NCBI RefSeq assembly: GCF_024586455.1
Contig: NC_065923.1
Span: forward strand, 47,872,264 to 47,936,263
From: Bactrocera neohumeralis
Lineage: Eukaryota; Arthropoda; Insecta; Diptera; Tephritidae
Direction: 5' to 3'
DNA length: 64,000 bases
Shown here: piece after piece, positions 1 through 10,266 of the stretch
Layout: the number at the start of each line of letters is the position of its first letter
How positions within the stretch are numbered: position 1 is the first letter of the stretch
Program-made: the position numbers and the translations under genes
Notes under the pieces: model-generated
What the model was told of the DNA's origin: nothing
Database searches by the model: none
Seen by the model: the letters and a program-made list of their open reading frames with translations, nothing else

Positions 1-1130
1 GAAAATACAAAAAGAATATATTTCTCTAAATTTGTATGTTTATGTGTGCGCATTTATGTGTGTGTGTGTTTGTTTGTATGTATTTGTGTGCAGTTAGTTA
101 GCTATTCGTATTTATAGTCACTCAGCTGCTTAGTTGCTGGTGACTCAGTTAGTTGTTGTTGCTGCTTTCCTGCTTTTGCCGGTCCTGTCCATTAACGATT
201 GCGCCCAACAACACCAACAAAACAAATAAAGTCGCTCGAAATCTGTTTGATTTTTCCCTCTACTCTTTTTGTTGTTGTTGCCGTTTTTGTAATCATTACA
301 TTTGCGCGCTTGTCATTGTTTTCCTTAGCCACATTGCCACAGTCGAGCATTCCTTGCAACATCGCGCTTGCAACATTGCTGTCGCCTGTCTACCCAGCTG
401 CCTTCAAGGGTGATTTTTATGACGACGGCAAAAACGAGTGGAAGGTTCTTGGCCACTGCCAACTACCATCACCACCAGCGACACATAAACACACACACAC
501 ACATACACAAACAGACTCAGTTGTTGATTGCTAGCAATTATGCGCGGCAACTTGAAGCAATGTTTGCGACTTTATTGACATTTACAGACGCGAAGTTTAT
601 AAAACTTGACGAGCATTTAATGTTTATTTCCTTTGTTGATATCTTTGGCTGCTTAGCTCCGGGGTTAAATGGTGTTCCGTTTTTCGTTGTTAATCTCATT
701 CATAGCTCTATTTCAATTCTCGCGCGCTGTTGGCAGCATTTGTCACTATTATTTCGCTTAATGTCAAATATATAGCCTTTGCTCCGAAATGGTTTTAAAC
801 TCATCAAAAGTAGGTCAAGCTGCCAATTCGATTTTATTGATTTTAAATAAAAGTAAAATAATAAAAAAAAGCACTTCAAACGATTATGTTTATCTTTTAT
901 GTTTAATTTAATATCTGGTTGGCGCAAATTATGTTGCAATACAAACTAAGCGTATTATGGCACCATTCTGATATTTTACTCACAAATTCGCATTATATAA
1001 TACTACTTTTCTTTTTTGAAAAAAAAAACTTAAGAAGTAATTGAGTCATACACATTACTTATAACATTCATATATCGGATCTCCATACAATTTGTTACGA
1101 TAAGCAGTGCTTAGAGTTTTATTATTTTGT
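1..1130 (+). other. Non-coding intron or upstream DNA of nemo
   Basis: Contains a short TG-rich stretch near 58-70, an ACAC stretch near 488-505 and Gln/Thr-type low-complexity words (gttgttgctgctttcctgc). No frame has recognisable protein similarity. Since nemo lacks its N-terminal exons here, this is presumed intron. Confidence 0.4.
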
Positions 1131-1186
1131 GGACCTCCAATTATTACAAGCATTTTGCAAGGCTACGCCCACACGATTCATGAAAA

Positions 1187-1640
1187 TTGCTTAATTTACT
1201 CAACAGAGGCTTTAACTTCGTGACTGAATGGCAATTGAAAAGAAAGTCTTCTCGACAAACAAAAACCAAACTCAATAAGTCACTCACAGTTCCCGTCCTG
1301 CTATATGGTGCAGAGGCTTGGACAATGACAACAACTGATGAGTCGACGTTTCGAGTTTTCGAGAGAAAGGTCTTGCGAAAGATTTATGGTCTTATCAAAA
1401 ACACAAGCCTTCGAGTATACGACGACATTGACATAGTTCAGACGGTCGGAGATCGTTGAAAACATGCCAATAATTGTTTTTAAAGTATTCGATTCAGTAG
1501 AAGCAAAAAGGAAGATATTTGGAAGGATATTCTGGCTTTCAAGATATCCAATTGCGCTACGTCCATTCCAAAAAAAGAAACGACTGGTGGATATTTTGGC
1601 TATGAAACGTGTTCTTGCCAATTGACTTATCACGATAAAG
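1187..1640 (+). mobile_element. LINE (non-LTR retrotransposon) fragment, reverse-transcriptase C-terminal part
   Basis: The frame reads SLTVPVLLYGAEAWTMTTTD, then FERKVLRKIYG and DDIDIVQ, a block found near the end of the reverse transcriptase ORF of several LINEs. It is short and stops early, with a frameshifted tail, so it is a dead fragment. A second copy of the same block lies at about 52,780-53,235. Confidence 0.75.
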
Positions 1641-1649
1641 CTGAGTTTT

Positions 1650-1835
1650 ATTTTTTTAATGGATTCAATTATTACAAGCCAGCATTAGTGAAAATTGGTT
1701 AATTTAAAGGAAGAGGCTTTAACAAATTTCGTGCGCAATTGTTTTTGTTGGAAAAAAAGTCTTACATCAGATCAAAAACACAAGCCTACGGTTTACAAAG
1801 ACGGTCGAGAGATCGTTGAAGACTTCCATGTGATC
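1650..1835 (+). repeat. Diverged, internally deleted second copy of the adjacent LINE fragment
   Basis: Shared words occur in the same order as in 1135-1465: caattattacaag, tgaaaattg-ttaattta, gaggctttaac, aaaaagtctt, atcaaaaacacaagcct and gacggtcg-agatcgttga. The spacing is shortened, so the pair looks like a partial tandem duplication about 0.5 kb apart. Confidence 0.55.
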
Positions 1836-1934
1836 GTCAATTTTTCCTTTTTTTTTATCCTTTGTTTATTTTTAGACAGTTTTTCTCTTAGAAGCTCTAA
1901 GTAATCGGATATTCAAACGCCGTTTGGAAATATA

Positions 1935-2030
1935 TTGTTAAAAAGAAAGAAATGTTAACTTCGGCTGCGCCTTTGTAATGCTCTTCGCTGTTGCATTTCT
2001 TATTGCAAAATGTATAAAAACGACTTTTAA
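1935..2030 (-). repeat. 3' end of the common dispersed repeat, minus orientation
   Basis: gttaacttcggctgcgcc and the following tcttcgctgttgcatttctta are the reverse complement of the 3' end of the full copy at 3545-4375. It belongs with the fragment at 2988-3235, on the other side of a mariner pseudogene. Confidence 0.6.
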
Positions 2031-2171
2031 ATTCCTTTATAACGGTTACTTTGTGTGTAGATAGCATGTAGAAAGTTTAAAATTTGTATTGTTATAATAT
2101 TCAGAACGTTTAGACACATAAGCCTTATTTGTGTTATTTACAGTGACTTAAAATATTCATCTCCTAAAAAA

Positions 2172-2985
2172 ATGCAATTAAATTGCGAAAATTTTCAAGC
2201 GATTATTTTTCGCAACCTTCAACGCGGATTAACCAGCAATAGTGCTTCAATAAACTTAATTAAATTTTTGGTGAAAACTCCATTAAGGACCAGTGTCTTC
2301 CGATGTTATGATGAATCCAATCGAGGTCGTAGATCACTCCAAGACGAATTTCGGGAAAGTCGTTCAAAATCAGTTGTTGTTCCGAAAACTTTTGATGCTG
2401 TGCGCAAGCTGATATGGATGATCGCCATGTGACCTATTGTGAGACTGATGCTATGAGCACTAGTGGGCCCAGCATACATTCCACATTGCATGGACATTTG
2501 ACTGTAAAAAAAATTGTTCACGTTTGATCTCACACATCGCTCAAAACAAAGCTAGTGTCGATTGCTCTTGAGAAATATTAAAAAAATACAATAGCGATGC
2601 CTCCCAACATGTCTATGACAACGTGACAGGCGATGAATCGTGGAATTATAGGTATGAGTCCGAAAGTAAACAGCAGTTGACAAGGATGGATGTTGTCGAT
2701 AAGCCGAATCCAACAAAAATTGTGCGCACACGAAGCACATCAAGCAAATGGTTGTCTGCTTGTGGGAAAAACTGAACATCGTGCAATCATAATACTACAA
2801 CAACGCAGATTAGTAAATACTGAGTGCTACGTAACCATTTGTTTGCCAGTTGCCTTTCAAGAAATCAGGAAAACCAACCGCCGAAAACGAATTAATCTTC
2901 ACCACTATAATGCGAGCTCTCACACATTAACTGAAGCAACAGCATTTTTGAGCTCTCAAAACATCGATCTGATGAGTCGTGCATC
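2172..2985 (+). mobile_element. Mariner transposase pseudogene, full N-terminus, 3'-truncated
   Basis: Conceptual translation over several frames gives a mariner transposase in order: an N-terminal helix-turn-helix part (RNLQRGLTSNSASI), AVRKLI, a first catalytic region (VTGDESWNY), MVVCLW-type core, TICLPVAFQEIRKTNRRKRI and LHHYNASSHT. The second catalytic Asp, normally in an HHDN motif, is replaced by Tyr (codon 2906-2908). There are several frameshifts and stops, and the third catalytic Asp and C-terminus are missing because a dispersed repeat starts at about 2988. It is inactive. Confidence 0.82.
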
Positions 2986-2987
2986 AC

Positions 2988-3235
2988 AAACAGTTTGTAT
3001 GGCACATCTATAGCATGTTATAGTGGTTCAATACGGCTGTGCAAGTGGTTCATACGTGTAGCTTCTTGGAGAAAAAGAAATGTGTGCAAAATTTCAGAAC
3101 AATATCTCAAAAACTGAGGTTCTAATTCACTTTAATACCTACGTATGTGGCAAAATTAACTCAGCTCGCCACGCTGATCATTAATATATATACTTTACAG
3201 GGCCATACGTCGGAGACTTCTTAGATAGTTTATCC
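2988..3235 (-). repeat. Common dispersed repeat, 5' part, minus orientation
   Basis: cagtttgtatggcacatctatag, aatatctcaaaaactgagg and cgccacgctgatcatt are the reverse complement of blocks in the full copy at 3545-4375. The piece abuts the mariner pseudogene directly. Confidence 0.65.
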
Positions 3236-3544
3236 ATATGGCGTCAGTCAGTTTGAGAGGCAGTTATATGCTGCAGTGGTTCGATATGATAAATTACATC
3301 TCATTGGTCAAATTTATACGCCTATCCTTTAAGATTGGAGGAAACTGTAAACATACTATTGAATGCCATTTTTGGAAGTTTAAACTCTCTAAAATTGTCA
3401 CTAATATCGGTTGGAGTCATTTGAATGTCTTTAGCTGGGTTTCTGTTGTAGATTTTCAGGTTGTTCGTTATTTTGTTATTTATTCGTTCGGCATCCTCTT
3501 ATAAAACACGAGAAGAACAGGAAAATACGAAAAATCAACAAACT

Positions 3545-4375
3545 TGCTTATTATACCCTGAACAGAGTATATTAAATTTGTCACGAAGTTTGTAGCAGCC
3601 AGAAGGAAGCGTCGTGACCCTATAAAGTATATACATATATAAATGATCAGTATGTTGAGCTGAGTCGATTTAGCCATGTCCGTCTGTCTGTATATATACG
3701 AACTAGTCCCTCAGTTTTTAAGATATCGTTTTGAAATTTTGTAAACGTCATTTTCCCTTCAAGAAGCTGCTCATTTGTCAGAACTGCCGATATTGGCCAC
3801 TATAACATATAGCTGCCATACAAACTGGATGATCGGAATCAAGTTCTTGTATGGAAAACTTTCAAATTTGACAAGATATATTCACGAAATTTAGTATATA
3901 TTATTTTCTAAAGCAACAATGTAATCTCCGAAGAAATTGTTCAGATCGGTTAAATATAGCATATAGCTGCCATACAAACTGGATGATCGGAATAAAGTTC
4001 TTGTATGGGAAACTTCCTCATTTGACGATATATCTTCACAAAATTTGGTATGAGTTATTGTTCATAGAAATAATGTAATATCGAAAGAAATTGTTCAGAT
4101 CGGCTCACTATAGCATATAGCTGCCATACAAACCGAACGATCGGCATCAAGGGCTTGTATGGAAAACTTTCGCATTTGCCGTGATATATTCACGAAATTT
4201 GACATGGATATTACTGCTTAAGGCAACAATATAATCTCCGCAAAAAATGTTCAGATCGGATTACTATAGCATATATGTAGCTTCCATACAAACTGAACAC
4301 ATAGTTACTAAAAGAAATGCACCTGCGAAGGGTATCTAGCTGCAACCGAAGTTAACGTTTTTTCTTGTTTTTTGT
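3545..4375 (+). repeat. Near-complete copy of the window's most common dispersed repeat
   Basis: Runs from ataccctgaacagagtat through aaatgatcagtatgttgagc, gccatgtccgtctgtctg and four iterations of the agctgccatacaaact unit (about 3811, 3965, 4119 and 4279, roughly 154-160 bases apart) to gaagggtat and cgaagttaacg. Other pieces in the window are at 1935, 2988, 6640, 9400, 15270, 18830, 42740, 56280 and 59330. It has no coding capacity. I do not recognise its class with certainty; a non-autonomous DNA transposon is possible. Confidence 0.75.
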
Positions 4376-4635
4376 GATTAATTTCTTAGTCTAAGAGTTC
4401 TCGCTCTCTATTTTGTCTGCTACAAATGCATTACTTTGCTATTGCTTTCTGTTCATAATTAATTATGAAAAACATTTCTGCAAAACAATTAATTTTGTAA
4501 GAATTTTTTGTTTGCCTCGATAAAACATTATCTTTAATTATGATTTCCGCCTTTGTACTTTGTACTTTATAATTCTGTAATTCTGCTTAAACTGAACTCA
4601 TTATAACACGATTTGTCTTCTTCTTCTATTTGCAG

Positions 4636-4691
4636 GTACTCTCAGCATTGGACATTTTACAACCACCTCATTTGGATTTCTTCCAAGAAAT
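4636..4691 (+). CDS. nmo: nemo exon A: end of kinase N-lobe
   Basis: Follows a tgcag acceptor and begins in phase 0 with GTA CTC. It encodes VLSALDILQPPHLDFFQE plus two bases of an Ile codon completed by the next exon (QE-I-YVITEL). The donor is gtatcc. The conserved residues around the junction fix both ends. Confidence 0.93.
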
Positions 4692-7600
4692 GTATCCTTT
4701 TCAAACAAAAAATAATAAAAACAATAATAACAACCAACAAAAGACTAAAATCACGCAAAAAATACATACACACACACTAACAATACAAAGAATATGAAGG
4801 GAAAGCAGAAGAGCAGCAGTAAGCTCCAATGCTTAACTATCTCTTTGAACTTGCGCAAATGTAAATAATAGACAAATCGAGCCACAGAAGAGAGTTGCAT
4901 AATTATGCGAACAAAAACCAAAACAAAGATTGCATAAAATTAGAAATAAAAGCTGGGCCATCAATTCAGTTTTCTACCACAGTATTTATTATTCGCGTTT
5001 GCACCGGAAATGCAAGTTGGCTAACTAGTTTAACGCTTGAGTCAGCGGCGCAGCTTCAAGCGAAGTGGCGGCTCCACTCATTCTACTATTTGAAAGTACC
5101 ATAATTTTAATATTTTCAATTACAGTTAGTTTTCTTCGTACTCATTATATTGTTAATTAACGTGATGACTCAAACATGAGTCTGTACATATGTATGTACA
5201 AAGTAGTACCTCTCGATAATCAGTTCTACCAGATTTTTGTAACTCCGATTAACGTCTGTGACAACGGTAGCATGCCCTAAAGCCATTAGGGTGGTTTAAT
5301 GCTGCAGCAATATTTATTTTGTCGCCTTCAAAATAATCCCCACCGGATGTAATACTCTTATGTCAACGCTTTTTTCAGTTCTGAAAACACTTTTCATAAG
5401 CACTTTTTCGGATGGCCTTCAGCTCCTTCAGCGAATTTTGTTTTACCTCTTCGATCGACTGAAAACGGTTCCACGGAACGGCAATTTCAGTTTAGAGAAC
5501 AAGAAAAAATTACCAAATCTGGTAAATACGATTGTATTCATTACATTTTTGTTTTTGAAACACAATCACAAGTTCTTCCACAATCCCGGCCGTTTTCGAC
5601 GGATGTTCTGACGTAAACACCTCGATACGGCTAAATATAATTCCTTGTTAACCGAATATCAAAAAAACAATGAACATCTCCACGATTTTTGAGGGGCTTT
5701 GGCGTGTTTTTCCTTTTGGTTTCGGCTCGTTTTTCCCTCCATTCCGATGATTATTGACTTGTTTGCCTATCCAACTAATCAACTCATGTCTCATCGGCAG
5801 TTATAATGCACTCCATGAATGTGTGATCGGAATTCGCACGGTCAAGCATGTCCAAATAGACCTGTTTAAGGTACCCTTTTTAAAAAACTTCAGCTTTATC
5901 GGGGTGAGTTGAGCAGATGAACTAGCCAAAACTGGCATTCTCATTCCCTATAATTGGACTCCGGGGAAAAGGGAATTAATATACCTCTGGCTACTTTTAG
6001 ATATTTAATCGACGAACGTGTTAAAAATATAACTGAACCTCGGTGGAGTCGATCCATGAATGGAATATGGGCGGCACAGGTACATGACTATTTAAGTTTA
6101 AAAGTAATGATATATGTAAATAAGAACTCAAGTAGGAGTTCTAACAGTCCGCTGTCTAATTGGCAGACGTGTCAACAGACTGGTAACGCCCATATAATGG
6201 TTATTGTAAAAACTTTTCGGGAGGTAGAAGAAGTGTAGACTATAAACTATAATCTATGCGCTGGAGCGCCTTTGTATAGGAAAATAATATTGTAGCGGCA
6301 GAAAACATTTCTGAAGTATATTCGAGGAATAGTGCCCAGTTGACCGGTTCCGGTTACTTAGACCCGACTCTAGTGGGAACCGATAGGAAAAAATCGCAAC
6401 CATCGGTCGTGTCTTTCTGGACGACGTCTTGGAAGTTGCACCGATAAAACCTTTCGTACTCATGAACTTCAACAGCAACACGCAGTGGTTCAGAGAGGAG
6501 ACAATAGAGTGAAGAGATTTTAAGTCCGCTGGTATCATAATGGGCCTTCTAAAGGCCTTCTATCTAATCAATCTACATAGCTTGAATTTAGCTCTGTTCC
6601 AGGTTTCTGCAATACTTTTTTCTCTAGAACTCATGTTTTATTCAGCCGAAATGTAGGCAACGTTTTATAATCTTTATATATTTGTGTATAATTTTCGTGG
6701 AAATTTGTGAAGTTATGTAAGGTACTGCTTAAAATCGATCTGAAGTATAGCACACGAACTTTTCTTCCCAAGAAGCCGCTTATTTGCTGGAACCACCGAT
6801 ATCGGTCGACTATAAAATATAGCTGCCAAACAAACTGACCGATCCAAATCAATATGTAGAAGTTTTTATACCAGTTTTTAAAGGTATTATAGATTTGGTG
6901 CAGCCGAAGTTAATATATTTTCTTGTTTTTGCGAAATTTTGACAAACTGAAACTGATTTTATAGGCATTAAAGCATTTTTATTTTGATTAAAACTATTAT
7001 TTTTTTTAACTGTCGATAGAAATATTCAAAAAATATAAATTTAACTATAAGATATTAACTATTAAGATATTAAATCTTAATAAATAAATAATAATATTTA
7101 ATAAAACTCCCCGCGCCGTTTTTCGCATTCGAAATCAACTAAGTATGCCTTTTAAGCATCCAACTCAATTTAATTTAAATAAAACTCTCTTCACTCCGAG
7201 CGCATCACTCATAGATGCAACTTTATCTTGAGCATTTTAATAGGTGCATAAAATCAGAGTTTGTAACTTTTATGCCGAAATGAAATTGTGCACCATTAAA
7301 AGTTTTACGGCATAGCTTTGGCTGCATTCAAGCTTTACTTTTATCTTTTTTTAAGGAGTTTTATCTTTGTCTTTACGTTATATTTCACCTTTCCGCTCGG
7401 CAAGAGTATGAAATGTATTAAGGCAATAAGGCGGACCGGCACAGCCGAGCCAACCCAGCCAAACGAGCCATCAATCAGCGACACACGAAGCCAGAACTCA
7501 CCTCAGTGGCGTTGCAAGGTGTTGCCTGCTTTTAGGGGCAACAAAACTGCAATGCCAGCGCCACATGCCAGTTGCTGCCACTGCTGCATACAAGCAAGCA

Positions 7601-10228
7601 CGTTGTTGCAACAGGCGTATGCCTGCACACGCGTTGACACTGTTTGAGTATTTTGTAACGGTTGTTTTACACTGCAGCGAAATTAGCACAATACTCGAGC
7701 AAATGTATGCTTTTAGCATGCGCTGGCTCATTTTTATTCCATTTAATTAGAATTCATTGAAGATTAAGCCAAAGCTGCTGCTGACTGGCGGCTCTCTGCA
7801 TCGCGCCTTCGCTTTCTCTCTGTTTGTGTGTGTGTGTGTGCGAAATGCTAATGGGGGGGAAAATTAAATTTTCCACAGCCACTTTTGTCGTAATTCTGCG
7901 GTTTCCGGCGGTTCAAGGCTGTGTTGCCGCTGTCGCAGGCAGGCAGTCAAATGCGCGTGTTCAAGTAGAAAGCTGTGAAAGTTGGCAGCCCAAAAGTTGC
8001 GCTGGTACTACAACAATACTGCGCGTCAACATCAAAGCAAATGGATGAAATCAATGCGATTTAATTGAAAAAGTTTGTCCTATTGGCACTCATTGTGCGG
8101 CGCACTCGCTGCTGAACTTTGTATTTGTACAGCTTGATGGGCGATTGTAAGTGCCCTAAATCGGCAAGTTTTCTAAGTCAACAATTGCCGTTGAAGGCGC
8201 AGTCGTTTCACACACACACACAGTCACAAACACTAGCAGCCATTTTAATTGTACAAAAGTTTAAACTTTCTTCATACATTTTATATTTTTTGTATGTGTG
8301 TGTATGTATATATTTAGAATTTTTAATATTTTTCTTTGAATCACACCCCCGTCGGCTTTCCTCAACTCGTCGCTTGTATTGTTTTTCGCCTCACTTCAAA
8401 TATATAGATATGTGATAACCGAACTTCTTCAGTCAGATCTCCATAAGATAATCGTCTCGCCACAACATCTCTCCGCCGATCACATTAAAGTGTTCCTCTA
8501 CCAAATATTGCGCGGTCTGAAGTATCTGCATTCGGCGCGCATACTCCATCGTGACATCAAGCCCGGCAATCTGCTGGTCAATTCGAATTGTGTGCTGAAA
8601 ATATGCGATTTCGGTTTGGCGCGCGTCGAGGAGCCCGATCAGGCCAAACATATGACACAAGAGGTCGTCACACAATATTATCGTGCACCGGAAATTTTAA
8701 TGGGTGCACGCCATTACTCGTCGGCGGTGGATGTTTGGTCGGTAGGTTGCATTTTCGGTGAACTGCTCGGTCGTCGCATTCTCTTTCAGGCACAGAATCC
8801 CGTACAACAGCTGGAGCTGATCACCGAGCTGTTGGGCACACCATCCATGGAGGATATGCGTCACGCCTGCGATGGCGCCCGCTCACATATGCTGCGTCGC
8901 GCACCCAAGCTGCCATCATTTTCGGCGTTGTACACGCTCAGTTCGCATGCGACGCACGAGGCGGTGCATCTGCTGTGTCAAATGCTTGTCTTCGATCCGG
9001 TAAGTATTTATGTGCATTATACTATATGTCTCGCATTCTTCTTAACAATCTTTTGTATTCTTCTTGCAGGATAAGCGCATCACAGTGACGGATGCTCTGG
9101 CGCATCCCTACCTAGATGAGGGCCGTCTACGTTATCACTCGTGCATGTGCAAATGCTGTTTCACTACCTCGGCCGGTATGCGTCAATACACGCCCGATTT
9201 TGAGCCATCAGCTGGTCAGCCATTCGATGATCTGTGGGAGCGTAAATTGACATCGGTGCAGCAAGTTAAAGGTAACGTTGAATTTAATGCAGTGCGCAGT
9301 TGTCATTCAAAAGGAATAGAGTAAAAGGATTCGAAAGCAGTTTGTTGGTGTTTGAAGTTGAAAAAAATACTGCCTAAATGTAGGCAATGCTTTTAAGAGA
9401 AATTTTTTATATAATACAAACAATTTTACAAACGTTTGGCGACGTCGGATACCCTATAAAGTATATGCATAAATGATCAGTGTTACGAGCTGAGTCTACA
9501 AGACTTCCAATTTTTATGTTCTTCTAATAAATCGTTCAGATCGGACGTTTATGGCATGTACATACATAGGTATCATGCAAAGCGTACAATGTAAAGCTTA
9601 AAGTCAAGATAAAAATTTTCGCCATCTCTTTTCCTTATATAAATGATAAGTAACGATAATTCTTAGATGGTTATACTCGTATTACAACTAGTCGCTGTAT
9701 TTAATATCGTTTGAAATTATTGTACGTCATATTCTTTCAATAAAGCTAGAAATTTGTCGGAACCGCCGATTTAGGCGAATATCACTTAATTTTTTTTTTT
9801 AAACTAACGATCGATAAATGCTTGATATTTCATATTTGACAAGATATATTCACGAAATTTGGTTATATTTATATTTAGAAATTGTTCAGATCGGTTAACT
9901 ATAGCATATAGCTTCCATACAAACGGAACACATAGTTACTAACAGAAATGATACCTGTGAAGGGTATTTATTGAAAACCTAATTTTTTACTTAATTTAAT
10001 TTTATTTTATTTTGTACTTATATGATTTTTTTTTATTTTATTTCATTATATTTTTTTTTATTTTTATATCCTTATTACCATTTTTTTATAATTATGATTT
10101 TATTTTATTATATTTTGTTTTTATTAATTTTCGCTTTATTCATTTTAATTTTTTTATTTCATAATTTTTATTGCAATTTCAATTTTTTTCGATAATATGA
10201 TATACGTTTTTTAAATGTAATTTTATTT

Positions 10229-10266
<38 letters not shown>

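Noticed and set aside
153..775. Overlapping small frames at the start of the window
   Set aside because: No protein similarity; composition of simple CAA/CAC/TTG repeats in an intron.
9272..9324. Readthrough of nemo exon C (GNVEFNAVRSCHSKGIE) as an alternative end
   Set aside because: It requires ignoring a good donor in phase with exon D. A short retained-intron tail is unlikely, although not excluded.
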